NCBI RefSeq assembly: GCF_002811475.1 | Contig: NZ_NPDL01000006.1 | Location: 1 to 64,000 of the forward strand | DNA length: 64,000 nt | Source: Leptospira hartskeerlii | GTDB lineage: Bacteria > Spirochaetota > Leptospiria > Leptospirales > Leptospiraceae | Reading direction: 5' to 3' | Shown here: one piece after another, positions 1 through 6,720 of the stretch | How the letters are laid out: each line of letters opens with the position of its first letter | Numbering within the stretch: the first letter of the stretch is position 1 | Translations under genes and position numbers: made by a program | The notes under the pieces: generated by a model | Database searches by the model: none | The model's input: the letters and a program-made list of their open reading frames with translations, nothing else | Told to the model about the DNA's origin: nothing

Positions 1-45
1 TTTACGAAAGACTATGATGAAGTAGTTTAACAATGACCTTACTTC

Positions 46-198
46 GTCTAACTATCGGCTTGGCGTTGCGCTTCGAGTTCGCTTCGCGACTCTCGCTCCA
101 GGCTTCGCCACATTTCGCTTTGTCACTCGCCTTGCAAAGCAAGTCTCGCGCCAAGTCCTTCGGACGCGCGAAACGTCTGCTAGGCTTGGTCGTTAGAC
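46..198 (+). repeat. attC site 1 (long type, 153 bp)
   Basis: R'' GTCTAAC at 46-52 and R' GTTAGAC at 192-198 are exact reverse complements. The interior is a long imperfect palindrome that includes CGCCTTGCAAAGCAAG and a GCGCCAAGTCCTTCGG segment. It ends in the conserved GCTAGGCTTGGTCGTTAG core. It belongs to the same subfamily as site 5. Confidence 0.9.
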
Positions 199-255
199 GA
201 AATTGGGCAAATAAATTACCTTCAAAGCATGGGAGAAACAATATATATCCGATTG

Positions 256-281
256 ACAGATATATCTGTAATACGAATATA
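256..281 (+). promoter_or_regulatory. higBA promoter with palindromic operator
   Basis: TTGACA at 253-258 is followed 17 nt later by AATATA (276-281). A perfect 14-bp palindrome ACAGATATATCTGT (256-269) overlaps the -35 end and spacer, a suitable place for autorepression by the HigA-type antitoxin. The implied transcription start is at or next to the ATG at 289, so the transcript may be leaderless. Confidence 0.6.
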
Positions 282-288
282 TGGGTAA

Positions 289-570
289 ATGATCAAATCT
301 TTCGGAGATAAAGAAACTGAAAAGATCTTTCACCAAGAATTTTCAAAGAAAATACCTCCAGAAATACAGAGTAGGGCATTAGTCAAACTTCTCATTTTAG
401 AAAATGCTGAAAGAGAAGAGGATTTAAAGAGTCCTCCGGCTAATCGATTTGAACATTTAAAAGGAAACTTAAAGAATTATTGTTCAATCAGGATAAATGA
501 CCAGTGGAGAATTACATTCAAATTCTCTGAGGGAAATTGCTTTGATGTATCTATAGTTGATTATCATTGA
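289..570 (+). CDS. higB: HigB-family toxin (RelE superfamily), cassette-borne
   Basis: This 93-residue protein matches the HigB/GraT type of RelE-fold mRNA interferases, which cleave mRNA on the ribosome. Recognisable family segments are the opening MIKSFGDKETEKIF, the PPANRFEHLKGN segment near residues 49-60 and SIRINDQWRITF near 65-76, where the basic and aromatic active-site residues lie. It ends in IVDYH, typical of the family. The ATG at 289 has no clear Shine-Dalgarno but sits where transcription from the TTGACA promoter would begin. The antitoxin follows 11 bp downstream in the usual toxin-first HigBA order. It is first in a cassette bounded by attC sites 1 and 2. Confidence 0.9.
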   Translation: MIKSFGDKETEKIFHQEFSKKIPPEIQSRALVKLLILENAEREEDLKSPPANRFEHLKGNLKNYCSIRINDQWRITFKFSEGNCFDVSIVDYH

Positions 571-581
571 GAGGGCTTATT

Positions 582-884
582 ATGAAAACGAAGAGAATTC
601 CTACACCAACAGTCTCTCAAATCCTCCGAGAAGAGTTTTTGGATCCATTAGAGGTAACACCATATAGACTTGCAAAAGAGCTACATGTTTCAACCTCTAC
701 AGTGTTGGAGATTTTGCACGATAAGCGTAAAATCACAGTAGATATGTCTTTAAGATTAGCTAAGTTTTTTGGTATGTCAGATAAATTTTGGATCAATCTC
801 CAGAATGATTTAGAAATAAGAAAACAGAAAGAAAAACTAAAACTCAAATTAGATAATATCCAAACACTTCAAAGAACTGGCTAA
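582..884 (+). CDS. higA: HigA-family antitoxin (XRE helix-turn-helix)
   Basis: A 100-residue protein from the ATG at 582, preceded by a GAGGG ribosome site at 571-575. A longer frame from TTG 567 is possible but lacks such a site. It carries the HigA signature: PTPTVSQILREEFLDPL, then an HTH (TPYRLAKELHVSTSTVLEIL, residues about 28-47), then KRKITVDMSLRLAKFFGMS and FWINLQNDLEIRK. The family binds and neutralises HigB and represses its own promoter through palindromes such as the one at 256-269. The K-rich tail (residues about 80-90) may contact the toxin; that is inference. Confidence 0.9.
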   Translation: MKTKRIPTPTVSQILREEFLDPLEVTPYRLAKELHVSTSTVLEILHDKRKITVDMSLRLAKFFGMSDKFWINLQNDLEIRKQKEKLKLKLDNIQTLQRTG

Positions 885-901
885 GTTCCTTGCCCAACTT
901 C

Positions 902-1041
902 GCATAACTATCGCCTCAGCCGCTACGCTTCGAGCTGCTTCGCACTCTCGCTCCGGCCTGACGGCACATTTGCTTCTGTCACTTCGTTTGCATGAGCAAA
1001 CTCGTGCCATCGCAAACGTCGGCTAGGCTTGGTCGTTAGGC
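902..1041 (+). repeat. attC site 2
   Basis: R'' GCATAAC 902-908 and R' GTTAGGC 1035-1041 enclose a 140-bp palindrome of the short subfamily (CGCCTCAGCCGC on the left, CGTCGGCTAGGCTTGG on the right, GGCAC/GTGCC inside). R'' does not match the 5' end of the higBA cassette (TTAGAC), unlike most neighbours. Confidence 0.9.
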
Positions 1042-1097
1042 GAAAAGCCTTAAAATCTTCATTACATTTGAAAAAATTCTATTAGAGTAATAAGGTA

Positions 1098-1937
1098 ATG
1101 TACGTTTATAAGTATCGTGGAATTAATGCTAATACCAATAAAATTTTAACTAACAAAGTTCTATGGTTTTCACAAGCAAAAGACTTTAATGATCCATTTG
1201 ATTGTCGAATCATATCAATATATAGCGGGAGTCAAGAAGAATGGATTTCATTATTGGTTAAGTATGGAGTAAATCGTAATGAAGCAATTTCATTGGCAAA
1301 AAAATTAGAAAATAGAAATTTAACGGACGAAGATTTAAAGACAGAATTACTCCATTATCATGCGGGCTTAACAGAAGATATTAATAGAATTTTCTGTCTT
1401 TCAAAAAGGCCTGATAGCATTTTAATGTGGAGTCATTACTCGCAAGATCACAAAGGATTATGCTTTGCATTTAATGTTGAATTGGTTAGCAATTCAAAGG
1501 GAATTAAAGTCTTACCTAACCAGTTGAATCTCCCAGATAACTTAAAATTTCTAAATGAATTTGTTCCCTTTTTTGATGTGATTTATCAAGAAGATATGCC
1601 CCCTACGCATAATGGTTTAAAATCTTCGGGTGAAGCAATAATTCCATTTATAAAAACTAAATATAAAGACTGGGAATATGAAGAAGAAGTAAGGTTACAT
1701 CTTATTTCAAATTGGCTGCCCGGTAATGCTCTGAATTACGAGGATAGTTCATTTGCAGGTGTAATTTTTGGCATGAAAATGGATGCCAAAGAAGAACGTA
1801 AGATATACGAACTGATTAAAAATAACTTCTCTACTAAGAAATGGTTTAAGAAATGTTATCCTCATCCTACAAAATATGAGGTAGTTATTAATGATATTCC
1901 CGACATTGATGAGTATTTGAAGCAGAAAGGAGTATAA
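1098..1937 (+). CDS. DUF2971 domain protein, cassette-borne
   Basis: This 279-residue protein starts MYVYKYRGIN and has the DUF2971 hallmark near residues 23-36 (LWFSQAKDFNDPFDC) followed by FCLSKRPDSILMWSHYSQDHKGLCFAF (about 97-123), which is the conserved core W-x-H-Y-x-D-x-H-x-G-x-C-x-x-F. Further down, KYKDWEYEEEVRL is also characteristic. The biochemical role is not established; family members turn up in accessory and defence-associated loci. AAGG lies about 6 nt before the ATG. The TAA stop (1935-1937) lies inside the R'' box of the next attC, so gene end and recombination site are fused. Confidence 0.85.
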   Translation: MYVYKYRGINANTNKILTNKVLWFSQAKDFNDPFDCRIISIYSGSQEEWISLLVKYGVNRNEAISLAKKLENRNLTDEDLKTELLHYHAGLTEDINRIFCLSKRPDSILMWSHYSQDHKGLCFAFNVELVSNSKGIKVLPNQLNLPDNLKFLNEFVPFFDVIYQEDMPPTHNGLKSSGEAIIPFIKTKYKDWEYEEEVRLHLISNWLPGNALNYEDSSFAGVIFGMKMDAKEERKIYELIKNNFSTKKWFKKCYPHPTKYEVVINDIPDIDEYLKQKGV

Positions 1938-2080
1938 CTTTTTTACATCAGGCTCAGCCGCTGCGCTTCGGGCTTGCTACGCAACCCTCGCTCCGGCCTC
2001 CGGCACATTCGCTTCCATCACTGCACTTGCTTACGCAAGTTCGTGCTGTCGCAAACGTCGGCTAGGCTTGGTCGTTATCC
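1932..2080 (+). repeat. attC site 3
   Basis: R'' GTATAAC 1932-1938 overlaps the stop codon of the DUF2971 gene; R' is GTTATCC at 2074-2080. The left L'' segment is altered (TTTTTTACATCAGGCTCAGCC) while the interior and right half match the short subfamily. R'' does not match the 5' end of its cassette (TTAGGC). Confidence 0.85.
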
Positions 2081-2353
2081 GAACATCCGATAGATTTTTT
2101 CTTTTTTATTTAGGGTTAAATATTATTTATATAGAGCCATGTGAAATTTTCTGTCGGTTGGGTCCGCTCCTGAGATAATCTGGTGCCGAGCATTTAGGTT
2201 TCATCCTGATAATTAGTTTGCAGGTAATGATTCCGACTGGTGCCGTATTCGGAGCGGGGATTTGGCATCTGAAAGAAGGATGCTACAGTAATGACAATTT
2301 ACTGAATTAGGGAATTGCAAAGAATTGAATGCACCGTGTTTGGATCAGACGTC
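2081..2353 (+). other. Cassette body without a recognisable gene
   Basis: The cassette runs from TTATCC (2075) to the G at 2489. Its body before the attC has no open frame with family resemblance on either strand; reading frames at 2299-2556 merely run through the attC palindrome. The stretch contains T-rich sequence at 2092-2110 and a mildly repetitive 'CTGGTGCCG' pair (2180 and 2239 areas). It may be a degraded gene, a promoter cassette or an RNA gene. I cannot decide between these. Confidence 0.5.
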
Positions 2354-2495
2354 GGATAACTTCCGGTGCCTCCGCGCCGCTCGGGGCTTGCTTCGCAACC
2401 CGCTCGCTTGGGCTTCGCCACATTTGCTTCTGTCACTTTGTTTGCATGCGCAAACTCGTGCCATTGCAAACGTCGGCTAGGCTTGGTCGTTAGGC
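2354..2495 (+). repeat. attC site 4
   Basis: R'' GGATAAC 2354-2360 is the exact reverse complement of the cassette's 5' end TTATCC at 2075. R' is GTTAGGC 2489-2495. The left arm is of the CGGTGCCTCCGCGCCGCTCGG type shared with site 6; the right arm is of the common type. Confidence 0.9.
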
Positions 2496-2604
2496 GAACA
2501 GCTCTGCATGACGCTCCTTTAGGCCCTCGCGGGCTTCCGTGCCCGCCTTTATCCACGAGTTTTTAATTATTGAATATGCATAAAAATATGTATAATTATA
2601 TGTA

Positions 2605-2633
2605 TTGACAAAGATTTGATCACCGTCTATTTT
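2605..2633 (+). promoter_or_regulatory. Promoter of brnTA
   Basis: TTGACA (2605-2610), a 17-bp spacer and TATTTT (2628-2633). The predicted start point falls at about 2640-2642, on the ATG of brnT, and no Shine-Dalgarno precedes that ATG. This suggests a leaderless message. Confidence 0.6.
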
Positions 2634-2641
2634 CTATATAG

Positions 2642-2923
2642 ATGGAGTTTGAATGGGATCCTACAAAGAATGAAGAAAATTTGCGGAAACACGGAATTGA
2701 TTTCTTTGAGGCTCAACGAGCATTCTTGGACCCAAACAGGGTTATTACTTTAGATGTTACCCATTCCTCTGAATTTGAAAAGAGATATTATTGTTTTGGT
2801 CTCATTGATTCGCATGTTTCTACAGTAAGATTTACTGTTAGAAATAATAAGATCCGAATCTTTGGAGCAGGTTATTGGAGACAAGGTAAGAAAGTTTATG
2901 AAAAAGAAAATAAAATACACTGA
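2642..2923 (+). CDS. brnT: BrnT-family ribonuclease toxin
   Basis: A 93-residue BrnT toxin, a RelE-fold ribonuclease that blocks translation. The N-terminus MEFEWDPTKNEENLRKHGIDFFEAQRAF carries the diagnostic WDPxK-x4-N-xxKHGxxFxEA pattern. It is followed by D-V-T-H-S near residue 40 (family usually D-x-x-H), RYYCFGLIDS and the C-terminal RIFGAGYWRQGKKVYE in place of the common RIISAR..s.rER. It overlaps the antitoxin gene by 26 bp, toxin first, as is usual for BrnTA. Single cassette between attC sites 4 and 5. Confidence 0.9.
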   Translation: MEFEWDPTKNEENLRKHGIDFFEAQRAFLDPNRVITLDVTHSSEFEKRYYCFGLIDSHVSTVRFTVRNNKIRIFGAGYWRQGKKVYEKENKIH

Positions 2924-3152
2924 TGCGCCAGTATCTATATCATCTTCTATTAAATCTTCTACAGTAGTTGATGATTTTCTACCGCCTCCGAGCAAGCTCG
3001 TTTTGAAAGAGGACAATTCCAGAATAACTATAGTCTTAAGTAAAAAGAGCATTTCTTTCTTTAAAAAGGAATCTAAAAGATCTGGTGTTCCTTATCAAAC
3101 TATGATTAAAAAGGTTTTGGATTTATATACAGAGCATTATACTCATAAATAA
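2898..3152 (+). CDS. brnA: BrnA-like antitoxin (ribbon-helix-helix)
   Basis: An 84-residue protein from the ATG at 2898 (MKKKIKYTDAPVSISSS). The N-terminal half should bind BrnT. The C-terminal half, ITIVLSKKSISFFKKESKRSGVPYQTMIKKVLDLY (about residues 44-78), has the beta-strand plus two helices of a CopG/ribbon-helix-helix DNA-binding domain. A start at 2862 would add 12 residues deep inside brnT and is less likely. Role: neutralise BrnT and repress the shared promoter. Identification rests on position beside brnT and this fold pattern. Confidence 0.8.
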   Translation: MKKKIKYTDAPVSISSSIKSSTVVDDFLPPPSKLVLKEDNSRITIVLSKKSISFFKKESKRSGVPYQTMIKKVLDLYTEHYTHK

Positions 3153-3203
3153 TTCTTAACGCCATCCATGGCTCAATTTTGTTGTATTAGCTGCAGAGCC
3201 GTC

Positions 3204-3356
3204 GCCTAACTATCGGCTTGGCGTTACGCTTCGGGACGCTTATGCGCCCTCGCTCCAGGCTCCGCCAAATTTCGCTTTGTCACTCGCCTTGCAAAAGCAA
3301 GTCTTGCGCCAAGTCCTTCGGACTCGCGAAACGTCGCCAATCCTTGGTCGTTATAC
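3204..3356 (+). repeat. attC site 5 (long type, 153 bp)
   Basis: R'' GCCTAAC 3204-3210 is the reverse complement of the brnTA cassette's 5' end (TTAGGC at 2490). R' is GTTATAC 3350-3356. The interior nearly matches site 1, including the GCGCCAAGTCCTTCGGAC segment; the right arm carries CGTCGCCAATCCTTGG. Confidence 0.9.
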
Positions 3357-3393
3357 GCCATGCCTAAATGATTTTCAAAATTGAGAACTCAAA

Positions 3394-3978
3394 ATGACAA
3401 AAGATGACTTCAAAGTAGATCTACTGAGTCTAGATGAGCATTATATAGTATCGAAGTGGGTGACGGAAAGAATTCCTCACATTTTCAACGGAAATATAGA
3501 AGAGTATATGAAGTGGAAAATCACATTATCGCACTTACTTGAGATTGACAGTAAGGAAATAATTTTCACAGGGAGTAGCTGTCTTGGTTTTAGTATGAAT
3601 CCGAATAAAAATTTCAAAGACTTTGATCAGAAGTCAGACGTTGATATTGCAATAATATCGCACTATCATTTTGATATGTCTTGGTTTACGTTAAGACATT
3701 TAGGTACAAAATTTTATGATCTAAATTACGTAGAAAAAGCTTCTTTAGACGACCATAAGAATAGATTAATTTATTGGGGTACTATTGCTACAGATAAAAT
3801 TTTGCAATTATTACCATTTAGTAAACAATGGATGGAAGCAGTTTCGAAGTTACAAAACTTAATGCCTATTGACGGAAAAGAAATCAACTTTAGAATTTAT
3901 AACGATTTTGATTCTTTTAAATCATATAATATAAATACCATTCGAAAGTTAAAAGATATTGTGCTTCAAGGAATGTAA
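3394..3978 (+). CDS. Nucleotidyltransferase-fold protein, first gene of a two-gene cassette
   Basis: A 194-residue protein with a likely Pol-beta/MNT nucleotidyltransferase signature. G60-S61 begins the G-S motif (IIFTGSSCLGFSMNP) and SDVDIAI at residues 81-87 supplies the D-x-D metal-binding pair. The remaining sequence is helical and I do not recognise a named subfamily. The next gene, a DUF262 protein, begins 1 bp after its stop, so the two are probably co-translated and functionally coupled. Such folds act as AMP- or nucleotide-transferring toxins and antitoxins in several defence and TA systems; that role here is inference from context. The cassette is bounded by attC sites 5 and 6. Confidence 0.65.
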   Translation: MTKDDFKVDLLSLDEHYIVSKWVTERIPHIFNGNIEEYMKWKITLSHLLEIDSKEIIFTGSSCLGFSMNPNKNFKDFDQKSDVDIAIISHYHFDMSWFTLRHLGTKFYDLNYVEKASLDDHKNRLIYWGTIATDKILQLLPFSKQWMEAVSKLQNLMPIDGKEINFRIYNDFDSFKSYNINTIRKLKDIVLQGM

Positions 3979-3979
3979 A

Positions 3980-5029
3980 ATGAAAGATTATTTAAGCACT
4001 ACACATAGGAAAGTAGCCTGGTTTAAAAATTCGCATGAGAAATCAGAACTGGATATGAAGCCTCCTTATCAGCGAAACCCCGTTTGGGTCAATAGGCAAA
4101 AAAGTTTTCTTATTGATTCTATTCTTAGAGGATATCCGATCCCGGAAATCTACATGCAAGAAATTGTTAATGAAAAGGGAGAGATGAAATTTATTGTAAT
4201 CGATGGACAACAGAGAATCCGCGCAATTTTGGATTTTCTTTATGATTCGTTTGAAATTGACGAAGTTGATTCTCCTGAATGGGCTAATCTTAAATTTAGT
4301 GAACTTAAGGCGGAAGAGAAGAAAAGAATATATGAATATAATTTCATAGTAAGAGTCATCCCTGATATCGAAGATACCGAAATTAGATCTATATTTCAAA
4401 GATTAAACAGAAATGTGATTTCTCTTAATAAACAAGAACTTCGTCAATCTACTTATTGGGGGCCTTTCATTCAAACAATGAATTCCATCGCTGAATTTGA
4501 AATTTGGGGGGAATTAGGAATATTTACATCGAACGATATTAGAAGGATGCTTGATGTTGAATTTATTAGCGAGTTAGCAATTGCGGTAATGCACGGTGTT
4601 CAAAATAAAAAGGAGACATTGGATAAGTATTATTCAATCTATGAATCAGAATTTGAGGAGAAGGATAGCGTAAAAAATCTCTTTAATATATTGTTAGGTG
4701 AGGTAAGACAAGTATTACCGAATATATCTAATACTAGATGGAGCAAAAAAACAGATTTTTATACTCTATTCGTTTATTTCTCCAAAAACATAAAACAATT
4801 TCCGTTGCCTCGAGAAAAACGAGACAATTTGAATTCATTATTAATTTCCTTTGGAAATTACATTGATACTGAAGTTTCTGCTGATGAAGATAATAAATTA
4901 GATAGTAGCATAAGCATATTGGATTCCATTAAGCTTTATGCATCGAATGTACGGGCATCCTCCGATTTGGGATCAAGAAAGAGGAGAGAGGAGGCATTTG
5001 CCAACGTTGTTTCTACTATTTTTTCATAG
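3980..5029 (+). CDS. DUF262 (GmrS-N/ParB-like) protein, second gene of the cassette
   Basis: A 349-residue protein from the ATG at 3980, with AAGGA at 3967-3971 upstream. A longer frame from 3959 overlaps the previous gene without support. It has PPYQR (residues 28-32), SFLIDSILRGYPIPEIY (42-58) and VIDGQQRI (73-80), the DUF262 signature seen in the N-terminal half of GmrSD restriction enzymes and ParB/Srx-type NTP-binding proteins. A second conserved part follows (NRNVISLNKQELRQSTYWGPF). No HNH (DUF1524) nuclease half is present, so this is a stand-alone DUF262 protein. With the upstream NTase it makes a candidate defence or TA pair. Confidence 0.8.
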   Translation: MKDYLSTTHRKVAWFKNSHEKSELDMKPPYQRNPVWVNRQKSFLIDSILRGYPIPEIYMQEIVNEKGEMKFIVIDGQQRIRAILDFLYDSFEIDEVDSPEWANLKFSELKAEEKKRIYEYNFIVRVIPDIEDTEIRSIFQRLNRNVISLNKQELRQSTYWGPFIQTMNSIAEFEIWGELGIFTSNDIRRMLDVEFISELAIAVMHGVQNKKETLDKYYSIYESEFEEKDSVKNLFNILLGEVRQVLPNISNTRWSKKTDFYTLFVYFSKNIKQFPLPREKRDNLNSLLISFGNYIDTEVSADEDNKLDSSISILDSIKLYASNVRASSDLGSRKRREEAFANVVSTIFS

Positions 5030-5036
5030 GCACGGC

Positions 5037-5164
5037 GTATAACTATCGGTGCGTCCGCGCCGCTCGGGGCTCACTTCGTGACCCGCTCGCTTCGGCCTCC
5101 GGCACTACACTTGCACGCGCAAGTTCGTGCTATTGCGAACGTCGCCAAGCCTTGGTCGTTAGCT
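5037..5164 (+). repeat. attC site 6
   Basis: R'' GTATAAC 5037-5043 is the reverse complement of the NTase/DUF262 cassette's 5' end TTATAC (3351). R' is GTTAGCT 5158-5164. 128 bp; left arm of the CGGTGCGTCCGCGCCGCTCGG type. Confidence 0.9.
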
Positions 5165-5244
5165 GAACATCGAGCACAACAGTTGTTCTTTTTTAGAAAA
5201 TCTTCTATTTCAGTTGTTTTTAGGTCTTTTAAAAGATAAAATAC

Positions 5245-5273
5245 TTGCAATTAATATAGTTATTACTATTGTT
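5245..5273 (+). promoter_or_regulatory. Promoter and operator-like palindrome of abrB-doc
   Basis: TTGCAA at 5245-5250 and TATTGT at 5267-5272 (16-bp spacer) put transcription start at about 5279, the A of the antitoxin ATG. ATAGT-tatt-ACTAT (5256-5269) is an inverted repeat in the spacer, suited to autoregulation. No ribosome site precedes the ATG. Confidence 0.5.
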
Positions 5274-5278
5274 ATAAC

Positions 5279-5518
5279 ATGGATACTTCATCAGTAAAAA
5301 AGACAACAATTCGGGCAATCGGGAATTCCGCTGGTGCTACAATTCCTAAGGTGCTTCTGGAAAAGTATAATTTCCATGAAGGTGATACTGTCTTTCTTTT
5401 GGAAACTGAAGCTGGCATTCTCTTATCTCCATACGATCCTGATTTTGAAGAGGCTATGGAAATTTACCAAGAAGGTTCTAAAAAGTACCGTAATGCTCTA
5501 AGAGAATTGGCTAAATGA
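5279..5518 (+). CDS. AbrB/MazE-type antitoxin (partner of Doc)
   Basis: A 79-residue swapped-hairpin AbrB/MazE-like protein. TTIRAIGNSAGATIPKVLLEKYNFHEGDTVFLLET (about residues 9-43) is the SpoVT-AbrB DNA-binding fold with the typical GNSxGxxIPK. The C-terminal part, YDPDFEEAMEIYQEGSKKYRNALRELAK, resembles the toxin-binding tail of antitoxins that accompany Doc. The gene overlaps the doc start by 4 bp (ATGA), so the pair is translationally coupled. Expected role: bind the Doc toxin and repress the promoter. Confidence 0.88.
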   Translation: MDTSSVKKTTIRAIGNSAGATIPKVLLEKYNFHEGDTVFLLETEAGILLSPYDPDFEEAMEIYQEGSKKYRNALRELAK

Positions 5519-5910
5519 AGAAAGAGCCTAGATGGTTAAATAAGAAAATCGTCGGAGCAATTCATTTAGATCAAGTTAAACAGCATGGTGGATCTCAGGG
5601 AATCCGAGACCAAGGACTTCTGGAATCGGCTCTTGATCGTCCAAAGAATAAATGGGCATATGACTCTTCTTCTAATATTTTTGATTTAGCTGCTTCACTA
5701 TGTATAGGAATAGCAAAGAATCATCCGTTCATTGATGGAAATAAACGTGTAGCTTACATGGCTATGTATGTATTTCTTGGATTAAATAGATATAGTATAG
5801 AAGTATCAGAAGAAGAAGTCGTTTCGATTATGCTTCGAGTTGCAGAAGGAAGCATAGATGAAATCAATTTATCAACTTGGTTAAAAGATAGCTCACATCC
5901 TCGCAAGTAG
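5515..5910 (+). CDS. doc: Doc toxin (Fic fold)
   Basis: A 131-residue Doc-type toxin. The Fic core HPFIDGNKR (residues 70-78) is complete, with catalytic His70. The surrounding SLCIGIAKNHPFIDGNKRVAYMAMYVFLGLN is the standard Doc arrangement, as is the upstream H-x4-GG-x-QGIRDQGLLESAL. Doc of phage P1 phosphorylates EF-Tu and stops translation; the same activity is expected here. Its partner is the AbrB-like antitoxin rather than Phd, a known alternative pairing. It closes the cassette before attC site 7. Confidence 0.93.
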   Translation: MKKEPRWLNKKIVGAIHLDQVKQHGGSQGIRDQGLLESALDRPKNKWAYDSSSNIFDLAASLCIGIAKNHPFIDGNKRVAYMAMYVFLGLNRYSIEVSEEEVVSIMLRVAEGSIDEINLSTWLKDSSHPRK

Positions 5911-5922
5911 GTGCTCGACGTC

Positions 5923-6046
5923 GGCTAACTTTCGCCTCAGCTGCTGCGCTTCGGGCTGCTCCGCACCCTCGCTCCGGCCTCCGTCACTTTGTTTGCATGT
6001 GCAAACTCGTGCCGTTGCGAACGTCGGCTAGGTTTGGTCGTTAGGC
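5923..6046 (+). repeat. attC site 7
   Basis: R'' GGCTAAC 5923-5929 and R' GTTAGGC 6040-6046; 124 bp. R'' differs by one base from the expected complement (AGCTAAC) of its cassette's 5' end TTAGCT. Common short-type interior, slightly shortened. Confidence 0.88.
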
Positions 6047-6084
6047 GACATTTCTGCATAAAATTTTGTAAATAGGAAAAAATA

Positions 6085-6471
6085 ATGTTCAAAAACTTAA
6101 CTGATTTTTCTTTCCAACGTAATTGGAAAGAAGCTCTTATTTTCTACATAGTATGGTTATTAATTATAGTAATATCCTCTGGATTAATTTCTGGTATAGG
6201 GATAGGACTATTAAGTATAGTAGGTCTAAAGTTTTTGCCAGACGAGAGCTTTCAACTAGGAGCAAAGATTGGGAACATAGTCGCTGTAGTAGGTTGTCTT
6301 TTTATATCATTTATTATCCTGAAGAAGAAAAACCTTCAAACTCATATAGGTTTTATATTGGTTGGCCTCCTTGCAGGTCTTTTGGCGGTCTTTATAGGTG
6401 GATTTGGGGGATTAATTCCATGCTCGTATTTAAGCACGTTACCCATCAGCAAGGGAAGTGACCAAGTTTAA
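6085..6471 (+). CDS. Small integral membrane protein, cassette-borne
   Basis: 128 residues with about four hydrophobic helices: EALIFYIVWLLIIVISSGLISGIGIGLL (about 15-43), IGNIVAVVGCLFISFIIL (about 62-79) and IGFILVGLLAGLLAVFIGGFGGLIP (about 88-112). AGGAAA precedes the ATG. I do not recognise the family. Small multi-helix proteins of unknown role are common integron cargo. Its base composition resembles the other cassettes. Confidence 0.75.
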   Translation: MFKNLTDFSFQRNWKEALIFYIVWLLIIVISSGLISGIGIGLLSIVGLKFLPDESFQLGAKIGNIVAVVGCLFISFIILKKKNLQTHIGFILVGLLAGLLAVFIGGFGGLIPCSYLSTLPISKGSDQV

Positions 6472-6492
6472 TTTATCAAGTGCAGAAACGCC

Positions 6493-6633
6493 GCCTAACT
6501 ATCGCCTCAGCCGCAGCGCTGCGGGACCGCTTCGCGACCCTCGCTCCAGGCTCCGCCACATTCGCTTCTGTCACTGCGCTTGCTTGCGCAAGCTCGTGCC
6601 GTTGCAAACGTCGGAGCACCTCGGTCGTTATGC
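6493..6633 (+). repeat. attC site 8
   Basis: R'' GCCTAAC 6493-6499 is the exact reverse complement of its cassette's 5' end TTAGGC (6041). R' is GTTATGC 6627-6633; 141 bp. The right L' is CGTCGGAGCACCTCGG, a variant shared in part with sites 9 and 11. Confidence 0.9.
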
Positions 6634-6720
6634 GTAAAGCTCGCTAAAACTTACATTGATAAAGTGAAATTGATACAATTCTGATTTTCAATGCACAAGA
6701 GCAGGACATTGTGGCATTGA

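Noticed and set aside
33..311. Open frames running through the attC palindromes (also 2-241, 2299-2566, 8197-8382, 10939-11185)
   Set aside because: They exist on both strands because the sites are G+C-rich palindromes with few stops. They have no ribosome sites and no family resemblance.
6123..6461. Alternative 112-codon frame overlapping the small membrane protein
   Set aside because: It shares the DNA of the membrane protein in another frame; its residues are not hydrophobic-patterned and it has no ribosome site.
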